From NCBI GenBank assembly GCA_031265345.1, contig JAISCU010000010.1, positions 1 through 15,974 on the forward strand: 15,974 nucleotides of DNA. The letters run 5' to 3'. Below, piece after piece: positions 6,898-14,952 of this stretch. The notes beneath the pieces are model-generated. The model was not told the origin of the DNA. It searched no databases and saw only the letters and a list, made by a program, of their open reading frames with translations. The position numbers and the translations under genes were made by a program. This DNA is from Bifidobacteriaceae bacterium (lineage in GTDB: Bacteria > Actinomycetota > Actinomycetes > Actinomycetales > WQXJ01). The first letter of the stretch is position 1. Each line of letters starts with the position of its first letter.

Positions 6898-7005
6898 CAT
6901 TTCGTTTCCGGACCTGGCGGACACTGGGGTCCGCATAGCCTTGGGCACTGGAGCCGCCGAACGGCGGTCCAAGCAGACAGTCAGCAGACAAAGGAGTTGG
7001 AACGC

Positions 7006-7296
7006 ATGAGCGTATTTCAAGTCAATTCGGAGACCCTCTCGGTGGTCGCCGGGGCCGCCAACGGTTCGATCAGTGTCATCCAAGGCGAGATCGCCACCCT
7101 CAACGGGCACTGCGCCGAACTCGCCAGCGTCTGGACGGGCGCGGCGGCCAACGCCTTCGGCGGCGCCATGGAGCAATGGCGGGGCGCTCAACGCGTGGTC
7201 GAGGAAGCGCTCGCATCCCTCAGCCAGGCGTTGGTGGCCGCCGGGCAGGGCTACGCCGAGGTCGAGCAGGCGAACACGTCGTTGTTCGCCCGCTAG
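7006..7296 (+). CDS. WXG100 family (Esx-like) protein
   Basis: A 96-residue small helical protein of the ESAT-6/WXG100 family, usually exported by a type VII (ESX) secretion system as a helical-hairpin dimer. Helix 1 (about 8-40) ends in SVWTG, the WxG turn, and helix 2 (about 45-92) carries a heptad-like pattern and ends EQANTSLFAR. The length is standard. The ATG at 7006 has AAGGAG nine bases upstream. No second esx gene, EccC ATPase or other secretion gene is in the window, so it is an orphan copy here and may form a homodimer. The classic C-terminal YxxxD/E export signal is only weakly approximated by YAEVE near residue 84. Confidence 0.88.
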   Translation: MSVFQVNSETLSVVAGAANGSISVIQGEIATLNGHCAELASVWTGAAANAFGGAMEQWRGAQRVVEEALASLSQALVAAGQGYAEVEQANTSLFAR

Positions 7297-7403
7297 ATCC
7301 ATCAGGTGGACGATGCCGCGTGGCCCGCCCCGGCGCGTCGACGCCAGGGCCGCCGCTGGTCGGCTCAGGCGTCGGGTCCGTGATCGATCCGGGATCGGGA
7401 TTG

Positions 7404-8831
7404 CTACCCGGCCTCGGGATCGCGGGCCGGGTCGCGGGCCGGGTCGCCGGGTGCGGTCCGAGCGGGCGCGGGCTCGGATCGCCCGGCCGGTTCGATCAGG
7501 TCCGGTCGCCCGACTGGCTCGGGAAGGTCGTGCGGTTCAGGCGGACTGTTCGGCTCGGGCAGGCCCGTCAGAGTGTCCTGGCCGACCGAACCGGCCGGGT
7601 GGGCCGAACCGCTCAGGCCGGTCCCATCCGCCGATCCGATGGCCTCGCTGCCCTCGGGCACCGGCAGCCAGGCCACGACCTCCGCGCCGCCCGCTTCGCC
7701 TGACTCGCCCGGCCGCAGGATCAACCCGCCGCTCCTCGACTCGAGCCTCGCCTGGTGTCCGGCCAAGCCGCCGGTCGGCCACGCCCCCTCGACCAGCGGC
7801 AGGCCGTCGTTGGCGACCCGCAGAATCAATTGCCGGGCGGCATCGTCGCCAGCGCCGTCCCCTTGGATGTCCAACGTGACCCGGATCGCCTTGGCGGAAC
7901 CATGCTTGAGCGCGTTGGTGATGGCCTCGTCCAGCACCGAGACCAGGACGGCGCGCGAGGCGATATCGAGCGCGGGCTCGACCACGGTGTCGAAGGCGGC
8001 GGCCGACTCGCTGACGTCCAACTCGACCGAGACGCTGGCGGGCACCCGCCCAATCGCCAAGGCGACGGCTTGGTGCAGGCCAATGTCCGCGCCGACCGGG
8101 AACAGCGAGTGCGAGAGCTGGCGCACGTCGTCCTCGCGCAGCCGATCGATGTCCGCGATGATCTCACGCAACAACGCGATGGCCACTTGATCGTCGTTGA
8201 CCTGGGCCATCGGGATGACTTCGGCCTGCAAGCGGCTGGCGGCGAAGACCAGGCGCTGCTGGACGTGGTCGTGCAACATGGCCGAGACCTCGCGGCGCAC
8301 CCGCAACTCGGCGTTCTCGCGCTCGAGCGCGGCGTGGCGGGATTCGAACTCGAGCTCCGCCATCAGCCGCTCCGCTCTGACCGCTCGGGTCTGGGACTTC
8401 GCCAAGTACATCGACAAGGCGATGCAAGAGAACGGCACCGCCACCGACAACAGCGCCTCCAGCGCCAACGGCCCAGCCAAGAACGCCGGGCCCCAGACCG
8501 CGTACTCGACCCCGTAGCGGAGCGCGCCCGCGCCCAGCGAGAAGATCAGCGCGACGGTCAGGCGCCAGGCCAGCGACTCACCGGCGGGGTAGAACGGCGC
8601 CACGCCAGCGGCGCCCAGCAGGGCGGGCAGGAACGCGAAAGACCAGATGCCGAACAGATAGGCGCCTCCGGCGACCACCGAGGATTCGGTGCTGACCAGC
8701 GACACCCAGCCCCAGACAGCGAACCACTCCAACATCAACGACAGGGAGATGACCAGGAGCATCGACACCGCGAAGCTCAGGTATACCCACCGTTCCCCCG
8801 AACTGTCGGTGATCCGCGGCCAACGAGCCAC
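7404..8831 (-). CDS. NarL-type sensor histidine kinase with long Pro/Glu-rich tail
   Basis: A 475-residue membrane kinase, partner of the LuxR-type regulator just upstream. Residues about 15-145 contain four to five hydrophobic helices with short loops, so sensing is probably within the membrane. A coiled-coil stretch (about 150-180) leads to the HisKA_3-like box MLHDHVQQRL with phospho-acceptor H187. The ATPase part shows LDEAITNALKHG (N306) and LRVANDG (D342) and ends near residue 390. Residues 391-475 form a low-complexity tail rich in Pro, Glu, Gly and Asp, unusual for the family. A tandem 12-bp repeat at 7421-7444 encodes part of its end. The GTG at 8831 follows the regulator stop by six bases. 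Confidence 0.9.
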   Translation of the reverse strand: MARWPRITDSSGERWVYLSFAVSMLLVISLSLMLEWFAVWGWVSLVSTESSVVAGGAYLFGIWSFAFLPALLGAAGVAPFYPAGESLAWRLTVALIFSLGAGALRYGVEYAVWGPAFLAGPLALEALLSVAVPFSCIALSMYLAKSQTRAVRAERLMAELEFESRHAALERENAELRVRREVSAMLHDHVQQRLVFAASRLQAEVIPMAQVNDDQVAIALLREIIADIDRLREDDVRQLSHSLFPVGADIGLHQAVALAIGRVPASVSVELDVSESAAAFDTVVEPALDIASRAVLVSVLDEAITNALKHGSAKAIRVTLDIQGDGAGDDAARQLILRVANDGLPLVEGAWPTGGLAGHQARLESRSGGLILRPGESGEAGGAEVVAWLPVPEGSEAIGSADGTGLSGSAHPAGSVGQDTLTGLPEPNSPPEPHDLPEPVGRPDLIEPAGRSEPAPARTAPGDPARDPARDPEAG

Positions 8832-8837
8832 GGTCCG

Positions 8838-9500
8838 CTATTTTCGCGAGGTTTGTTGCAAGAACCTCAACACCGCGGCGACGCGGGGGGAGGCGTCGTG
8901 CGAGGTGATGCCCAAAGCCCGGTAGATCGCCTGCAGGTGATTCTCTACCGAACGACGGGATAGGCCTAGCAATTCGGCGGCGGTGGCGTTGGAGAAACCT
9001 TGGGCCACCAGCCGCAGGACTTGCAATTGAGCCCCAGACAACTGGGAGACGGCGCTGCCCTCTCGGCCGGAGGAGCGCTCGGTCAGCTCCGGGTCGAGTA
9101 TGACCTCGCCCCGGGAAGCGGCCTCGATCGCGCGGAACAGCACTTCTTTGGTGACAGACGAACGCTTGGACAGGTAGGACCAGGGCCGGGCGACATTCGA
9201 TCCGATGGACACCACCAGGTCCATCACGTCGTGGCTGGAGAGCAGCACGACTATGAGGTTCGGATCGGCTCGTTGCATCGACACGCCCAGGGCGACGCCG
9301 TTGCCGTCTCCTAGGACCACGTCCATGAGCACCAGATCGACCGATCCGGGCGGGAACTTGCCTCTGGCGTCGGCCGCTCCGGAGGCGGACGCCACCACTT
9401 CGAGTCCCGGATGCGCGGACGCCAGGTCGGTCAGCATCGACCGCAACAGGTCCTCGTCTTCGATGATCCCGATCCGCACGGGAGATGGCGCGGAATTCAT
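8838..9500 (-). CDS. LuxR/NarL family response regulator
   Basis: A 220-residue regulator. The receiver domain (about 8-130) has E14/D15, phospho-acceptor D60 in LVLMDVVLGDGNG, the SSHD switch segment (88-91) and K112. The output is a LuxR-type helix-turn-helix (about 153-215): LSGAQLQVLRLVAQGFSNAT followed by AELLGLSRRSVENHL. The ATG at 9500 is preferred over an upstream in-frame GTG at 9536, because the -10-like TAGTTT lies between them, seven bases before the ATG. The kinase gene follows with a six-base gap, so the two form an operon. Targets are unknown; the convergent WXG100 gene is a neighbour but not necessarily a target. Confidence 0.94.
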   Translation of the reverse strand: MNSAPSPVRIGIIEDEDLLRSMLTDLASAHPGLEVVASASGAADARGKFPPGSVDLVLMDVVLGDGNGVALGVSMQRADPNLIVVLLSSHDVMDLVVSIGSNVARPWSYLSKRSSVTKEVLFRAIEAASRGEVILDPELTERSSGREGSAVSQLSGAQLQVLRLVAQGFSNATAAELLGLSRRSVENHLQAIYRALGITSHDASPRVAAVLRFLQQTSRK

Positions 9501-9507
9501 GGTTCTC

Positions 9508-9513
9508 AAACTA
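9508..9513 (-). promoter_or_regulatory. -10 box of the LuxR-type two-component operon (leaderless)
   Basis: TAGTTT on the minus strand, seven bases before the ATG at 9500, with no ribosome-binding site between. The spacing predicts a transcript that starts at the start codon. The -35 region is weak. Confidence 0.45.
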
Positions 9514-9589
9514 GCGCTTTTACCTACGAAACGCACGTTGGTCCCAGGTTCTTCCGGACTGATTGTCCTGACCGCGCGACCGTGAGGCC

Positions 9590-9634
9590 AAAAAGGCCCA
9601 GGACCAGTGTCACGGAAAACACTGGCCCTGGGCC
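9590..9634 (-). terminator. Intrinsic terminator of groEL
   Basis: The arms 9595-9610 and 9619-9634 pair over 16 positions with one mismatch around an eight-base loop. In the groEL transcript the stem is followed at once by TTTTT (9594-9590). It begins 20 bases past the groEL stop codon. This is the only textbook Rho-independent terminator in the window. Confidence 0.92.
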
Positions 9635-9653
9635 CGTGAGATTGCCTACCGGA

Positions 9654-11351
<1,698 letters not shown>

Positions 11352-11389
11352 TCACGTCACGCGGACCGGCCAGAACCTCACCTGGTTCG

Positions 11390-11416
11390 TTATCACTCCC
11401 ATAGCGAGAGTGCTAA
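11390..11416 (-). promoter_or_regulatory. CIRCE operator, promoter-distal copy
   Basis: TTATCACTC-N9-GAGTGCTAA matches the HrcA-binding CIRCE consensus TTAGCACTC-N9-GAGTGCTAA in 17 of 18 arm positions. It covers the predicted groEL transcription start and the beginning of the leader. Confidence 0.9.
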
Positions 11417-11420
11417 TTCA

Positions 11421-11449
11421 TGGTTAGCACTCTACCGCAGAGAGTGCAA
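11421..11449 (-). promoter_or_regulatory. groEL promoter
   Basis: TTGCAC (11449-11444) and TAACCA (11426-11421) on the minus strand, separated by 17 bases, fit a housekeeping-sigma promoter. Both boxes fall within the promoter-proximal CIRCE element or its edge, so HrcA would block polymerase directly. Confidence 0.65.
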
Positions 11450-11450
11450 G
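11424..11450 (-). promoter_or_regulatory. CIRCE operator, promoter-proximal copy
   Basis: TTAGCACTC-N9-GAGTGCAAG: a perfect left arm and 7 of 9 in the right arm. The altered right arm supplies the TTGCAC -35 box on the minus strand. The two CIRCE copies are separated by seven bases (34 bp centre to centre). Confidence 0.9.
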
Positions 11451-11483
11451 CTCCGTGACACCCCGTCCCGCGATCCAGATGGG

Positions 11484-11509
11484 TTTCAAACTGGACGATG
11501 CCGTCCGGT
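11484..11509 (-). terminator. Possible weak terminator of the DUF3263/LytR_C operon
   Basis: The arms 11490-11497 and 11502-11509 pair over eight positions (one is a G-U pair in RNA) around a four-base loop, followed on the minus strand by GTTTG. The short T-run makes it a weak candidate, and it lies about 95 bases past the stop codon, upstream of the groEL promoter. Confidence 0.3.
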
Positions 11510-11603
11510 CAGCTCTAGCCGTCAGCCCGTCCAGCCGCGGGGCCAGGCCGGGCACGCGGGAACCTGACGGCCGCCACCCGGACGCCCGCGCGGCATCGTG
11601 CAG

Positions 11604-12212
11604 CTATTTGACAACCACAACGATGTCCCCGCCGGCGACCTGCGGGTTCAACTCCACGTTCGTGATCGACAGCACCGCGGCGACGTCGTCGGCGGTGACG
11701 CGCTGGGCGTCGGTCGAGTAGTAGACGGTGGAAGCCTGCGGGTTGGAAGGATTGGGCGGGAAGGCCTTGTCGGCGTTGGCGTACCCACCGGTCTTGAGGG
11801 CGTCCGCGGCGGTGGCTGCCGCGCCGGACGTCTGACCGTCGTTGTAGACGGTGACCTTGGCGGCCTTGTCCGCGACTGGGACCTCGGCCGAGGGCGGCGG
11901 CTCGGGCTCCTCGGAAACGGGCGGCGGGGTGTCAGGGGTCGGATCGGTGACAGGCGGCTCGCTCGGCGTGTCCGGGGTCGGGTCCACAGACGGGGTAATC
12001 GAGGGCGGGGGCGAACTGCTCGAGCCGGGGTCCCGGTCGGCCAGGAAATGCACCGCCAAGAAAGCGACGCTCGGCACCAGGACTATCACAAGCAAGAACG
12101 GCCACACCCGGCTCCAAGCGCCGCGGCGCGCGGCGTGGACCTCTTTGGGCCGTGAATTGATGTCGACCTGGTCGAACTCATCCGGCGGGTACGGGTAGGC
12201 GCTCTTACTCAC
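11604..12212 (-). CDS. Membrane-anchored LytR C-terminal domain protein
   Basis: A 202-residue protein with a cytoplasmic N-terminus (MSKSAYPYPPDEFDQVD), one transmembrane helix (about 37-57), a Pro/Ser/Thr/Glu-rich spacer (about 61-115) and an extracellular LytR_C domain (about 118-202: VTVYNDGQTSGAAATAADALK followed by VYYSTDAQ and the terminal DIVVVVK). The domain occurs on cell-wall polymer ligases and stand-alone in actinobacteria; its exact role is unknown and no LCP catalytic domain is present. The GTG at 12212 shares an eight-base overlap with the DUF3263 stop, implying coupling. An upstream GTG at 12218 is an alternative. Confidence 0.87.
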   Translation of the reverse strand: MSKSAYPYPPDEFDQVDINSRPKEVHAARRGAWSRVWPFLLVIVLVPSVAFLAVHFLADRDPGSSSSPPPSITPSVDPTPDTPSEPPVTDPTPDTPPPVSEEPEPPPSAEVPVADKAAKVTVYNDGQTSGAAATAADALKTGGYANADKAFPPNPSNPQASTVYYSTDAQRVTADDVAAVLSITNVELNPQVAGGDIVVVVK

Positions 12213-12522
12213 GATCACCAAGCCTAGTAGGTGATCCGTCCGGGCTTGGCGGATCAAGGCGGCGCGCGGACCGGGCTCGGTGCCGTTCCAGGCGTTGGCG
12301 GCGCAACCGTTTGACCAGTTGCGGGTCGAAGGCGAGGGCCTCGTCGGTGTCGATCAGGCGGGTCAGCAACTCGTAGTAGCGCGTCGGCTCCATGTCGAAC
12401 AGGTCACGGATGGCGGTCTCTTTGGAGCCCTCGTAGCACCAATGCTGGCGCTCGAACATCAGGACGCGGCGCTCCACGTCCTGAAGTTGCGACTGCCGAT
12501 TGGCCCGCGCCGCCTGACCCAT
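12205..12522 (-). CDS. DUF3263 family protein
   Basis: A 105-residue protein of the actinobacterial DUF3263 family. The core (about 16-90) reads VERRVLMFERQHW, ETAIRDLFDMEPTRYYELL and FDPQLVKRLRRQR, followed by a basic, Pro-rich tail. The helical, Arg-rich core, with its resemblance to helix-turn-helix segments, suggests DNA binding, which is inference. The ATG at 12522 has AGGAGG four bases upstream. It is the first gene of a two-gene operon with the LytR_C protein, and a palindrome lies 25 bases before its start. Confidence 0.88.
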   Translation of the reverse strand: MGQAARANRQSQLQDVERRVLMFERQHWCYEGSKETAIRDLFDMEPTRYYELLTRLIDTDEALAFDPQLVKRLRRQRLERHRARSARRLDPPSPDGSPTRLGDRE

Positions 12523-12546
12523 TGACCCTCCTAAAGCCCTCGCTGG

Positions 12547-12567
12547 GCATGACTTACGCAGTCATGC
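12547..12567. repeat. Perfect 8+8 bp palindrome between divergent DUF3263 and ung
   Basis: GCATGACT-N5-AGTCATGC, a perfect dyad with a five-base spacer in the 106-base divergent promoter region. It ends 24 bases before the DUF3263 ATG side and 61 bases before ung. The size and symmetry fit an operator for a dimeric repressor, or a short hairpin. On the minus strand TAGCAT (12569-12564) could be the -10 box of the DUF3263 operon, overlapping the dyad. Confidence 0.6.
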
Positions 12568-12591
12568 TAGATCACGAGCGGGCGAAATCGG

Positions 12592-12620
12592 GTGAACCAG
12601 GGCCGATGGCGCGGTAACGT
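12592..12620 (+). promoter_or_regulatory. ung promoter (leaderless)
   Basis: GTGAAC (12592-12597) and TAACGT (12615-12620) with a 17-base spacer. The -10 box is eight bases before the ATG, and no clear Shine-Dalgarno is present, so a leaderless message is likely. Confidence 0.45.
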
Positions 12621-12628
12621 CTTGAGTC

Positions 12629-13309
12629 ATGAATCAGCCCGCCGCGCTCGACCAGATCATCGACCCCGCCTGGGCCGAGGCGTTGGCTCCGGTCGAACCG
12701 CGGATCCGCGCCATGGGCCAGTTCCTGCGCGAGGAGAACGCCGCCGGTCGCGGGTACCTCCCGGCCGGCCGCAACGTGCTGCGCGCCTTCAGCTACCCCT
12801 TGGACAAGGTCAAGGTCCTGATCGTGGGCCAGGACCCCTACCCGACGCCGGGCCACCCCGTCGGTTTGAGCTTCTCGGTCGCTCCCGGCGTCCATCCGCT
12901 GCCCGGCTCGTTGCGCAACATCTTTCAGGAATTGGTGCACGATGCCGCCGTCCCGCCTCCTTCCAGCGGCGACTTGACCGCGTGGTGCGACCAGGGCGTC
13001 ATGCTGCTGAACAGGGTGCTGTCCGTGCAGCCCGGCAACGCGGGCTCGCACCGGGGCAAAGGCTGGGAGCAGATCACCGAGCACGCCATCGACGCCTTGG
13101 CGCGGCGCGGCGGTCCGCTGGTGGCCATCCTGTGGGGGCGCGACGCCGCTGGATTGGGCACCCGTCTGGGAGCCGTGCCCAGGATCGAATCGCCTCACCC
13201 GTCGCCCCTGTCCGCCAGCCGCGGATTCTTCGGCTCGCGTCCTTTCACCCGCGCCAACGCGTTGTTGGCCGAGCAGGGCGCGGAGCCGGTCGACTGGCGA
13301 CTACCTTAA
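12629..13309 (+). CDS. ung: Uracil-DNA glycosylase, family 1
   Basis: A 226-residue base-excision repair enzyme that removes uracil arising from cytosine deamination or misincorporation. Motif A is [10 protein letters not shown] with the water-activating D69; here the residue after the tyrosine is Pro, as usual in actinobacterial Ung, instead of the His of E. coli. F82 (uracil stacking), N128 (uracil recognition, LLNRVL) and motif [18 protein letters not shown] with H190 are all present, so the enzyme should be active. It is divergent from the DUF3263 operon and codirectional with putP 45 bases downstream, though putP has its own strong ribosome-binding site. Confidence 0.97.
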   Translation: MNQPAALDQIIDPAWAEALAPVEPRIRAMGQFLREENAAGRGYLPAGRNVLRAFSYPLDKVKVLIVGQDPYPTPGHPVGLSFSVAPGVHPLPGSLRNIFQELVHDAAVPPPSSGDLTAWCDQGVMLLNRVLSVQPGNAGSHRGKGWEQITEHAIDALARRGGPLVAILWGRDAAGLGTRLGAVPRIESPHPSPLSASRGFFGSRPFTRANALLAEQGAEPVDWRLP

Positions 13310-13354
13310 GAGTCGCGAGCGGCACCCCAGACCACTCTTCCAAGGAGGACCGCA

Positions 13355-14926
13355 GTGAATGCTGACCTGTTGGCGGCCGACATCATCAACCGGCACCCCG
13401 GCTGGACCGTCACAGCCATAGTCGTGTACCTGGCGCTGATGCTGTTCATCGGCTACCGCGCCTACCGGTCCACCGGGAACATCGACGACTACATGCTGGG
13501 CGGGCGGCGTCTGCCCCCGGCCGTGGCGGCCCTGTCGGCAGGCGCGGCGGACATGTCCGGCTGGCTGCTGATGGGGCTGCCAGGCGCCCTCTACGCGACC
13601 GGCCTGGTCGAGGCCTGGATCGCCATCGGCCTGACGATCGGCGCCTGGTTCAACTGGAAACTGGTAGCGCCCCGGCTGCGCTCCTACACGGAGGTGGCCG
13701 GGAACGCGCTGACCATACCTTCCTTCCTGGGCAACCGCACCCGCGACCGCAGCGGCGCCCTGCGCGTGACCTCCGGAATCATCATCCTGGTCTACTTCAC
13801 CTTCTACGTCTGCTCCGGGTTGGTCGCCGCCGGCACGTTCACCGAGTCCGCCTTCGGGGTCGATCCGCTCTGGGGGATAGCGGTGGTGGGCGGCGTCACC
13901 CTCCTGTACACACTGTTCGGCGGCTTCCTGGGCGCCACCTGGACGGACGTCGCCCAGGGGTTGCTCATGCTGGCCGCCTTGCTGGTGGTGCCGGTGATGG
14001 CGCTGATCCGGCTGGGCGGCCCTGGCCAGGTGGTGGACCAGATCGTGGCACTCGACAAAGTGGCGGACCTCCACCGGCTGAACCTCTTCGGCGGTCCGAT
14101 CACCTGGGCCGGGATCGTCGCCATCATCTCGGCCGCCGCCTGGGGCCTGGGATACTTCGGCCAGCCCCACATCATCGTCCGGTTCATGGCCTTGCGCAGC
14201 CCCGCCGAGGCCGCAGTCGGACGGAGGATCGGGATCGGCTGGATGGTCCTGTCCGCCGCCGGGGCCGTGGCCGCCGGATTGATCGGCGTGGCCTATTACG
14301 CCGACGACCCTCTGGCCAACCAGGAGACAGTCTTCCTGTCCCTGGCCCAAGCCCTGTTCCATCCGCTGGTGGCGGGCCTCGTGCTAGCGGCCGTCCTGGC
14401 GGCGATCATGTCGACCATGTCGTCGCAACTGGTGGTCTGCTCCTCGGCCCTGGTGGTGGACCTGCTGTCGTTGGCCCGCTCCGCCCGCCACCAATTGACC
14501 AAGCAGCAGGAGGTCCTGGCCGGTCGCCTGGCAGTGCTCGTCGTGGCGGCGGTGGCCCTCGTCTTGTCGCTCACCGCCGAGGACACGATCCTCGACCTGG
14601 TCGCGTTCGCCTGGGCGGGCTTCGGCGCCTCGTTCGGCCCGGTCGTGATCTTGTCCCTCTATTGGCGCCGCCTGACCAACTGGGGAGCGTTGTCCGGAAT
14701 GATCGCCGGAGCCGCCACCGTCTTCGTGTGGGGCAACATCGAGCAGCTGTCATCCAGCTTGTACGAGATAGTGCCGGGATTCGTCCTCAACCTGATCGTG
14801 GCGGTGGTCGTCTCGTTACTGACGCCGATGCCGCCCCGCGAGATCGCCGACGAGTTCGAGGCCGCCCGCCAAGCAGCTTCCCGCCGCTCCCACGCCACCA
14901 TCCAGGACGCCCCCGACGCACCCTGA
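13355..14926 (+). CDS. putP: Sodium/proline symporter PutP
   Basis: A 523-residue transporter of the sodium:solute symporter family with about 13 membrane helices, importing proline with Na+. Hallmarks are IDDYMLGGRRLPP (43-55), AADMSGWLLMGLPGALYATG (64-83, with D66 and S68), TWTDVAQGLLM (195-205), GLGYFGQPHIIVRFMA (264-279) and IMSTMSSQLVVCSSAL (351 onward) with Na+-ligand residues S353/T354. The last ~35 residues are a hydrophilic tail. The GTG at 13355 has GGAGG six bases upstream. It may support osmoprotection or proline catabolism; no proline dehydrogenase gene is in the window. Confidence 0.96.
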   Translation: MNADLLAADIINRHPGWTVTAIVVYLALMLFIGYRAYRSTGNIDDYMLGGRRLPPAVAALSAGAADMSGWLLMGLPGALYATGLVEAWIAIGLTIGAWFNWKLVAPRLRSYTEVAGNALTIPSFLGNRTRDRSGALRVTSGIIILVYFTFYVCSGLVAAGTFTESAFGVDPLWGIAVVGGVTLLYTLFGGFLGATWTDVAQGLLMLAALLVVPVMALIRLGGPGQVVDQIVALDKVADLHRLNLFGGPITWAGIVAIISAAAWGLGYFGQPHIIVRFMALRSPAEAAVGRRIGIGWMVLSAAGAVAAGLIGVAYYADDPLANQETVFLSLAQALFHPLVAGLVLAAVLAAIMSTMSSQLVVCSSALVVDLLSLARSARHQLTKQQEVLAGRLAVLVVAAVALVLSLTAEDTILDLVAFAWAGFGASFGPVVILSLYWRRLTNWGALSGMIAGAATVFVWGNIEQLSSSLYEIVPGFVLNLIVAVVVSLLTPMPPREIADEFEAARQAASRRSHATIQDAPDAP

Positions 14927-14935
14927 GCCGAGCTT

Positions 14936-14952
14936 CCGCGCTTCAAGCGCGG
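14936..14952. terminator. Hairpin between convergent putP and DUF916-like genes
   Basis: CCGCGCTT-C-AAGCGCGG is a perfect dyad; realistically a 6-bp stem with a five-base loop. It sits 10 bases past the putP stop and spans the stop codon of the opposing gene. There is no T-run, so it would be an atypical bidirectional terminator at best. Confidence 0.4.

Noticed and set aside
7421..7444. Tandem 12-bp unit as a possible CRISPR or VNTR array
   Set aside because: Only two copies, in frame within the kinase tail, with no spacers; noted in the kinase entry instead.
7755..8963. Plus-strand open frame of 402 codons opposite the LuxR-partner kinase
   Set aside because: Arg/Gln/Asp-rich composition with no domain; the minus strand encodes the kinase with all its motifs.
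13301..14362. Long minus-strand open frame of 353 codons opposite putP
   Set aside because: It is Gly/Gln/Asp/His-rich low-complexity translation, typical of the antisense frame of a high-GC gene, while the plus strand encodes an unmistakable PutP.
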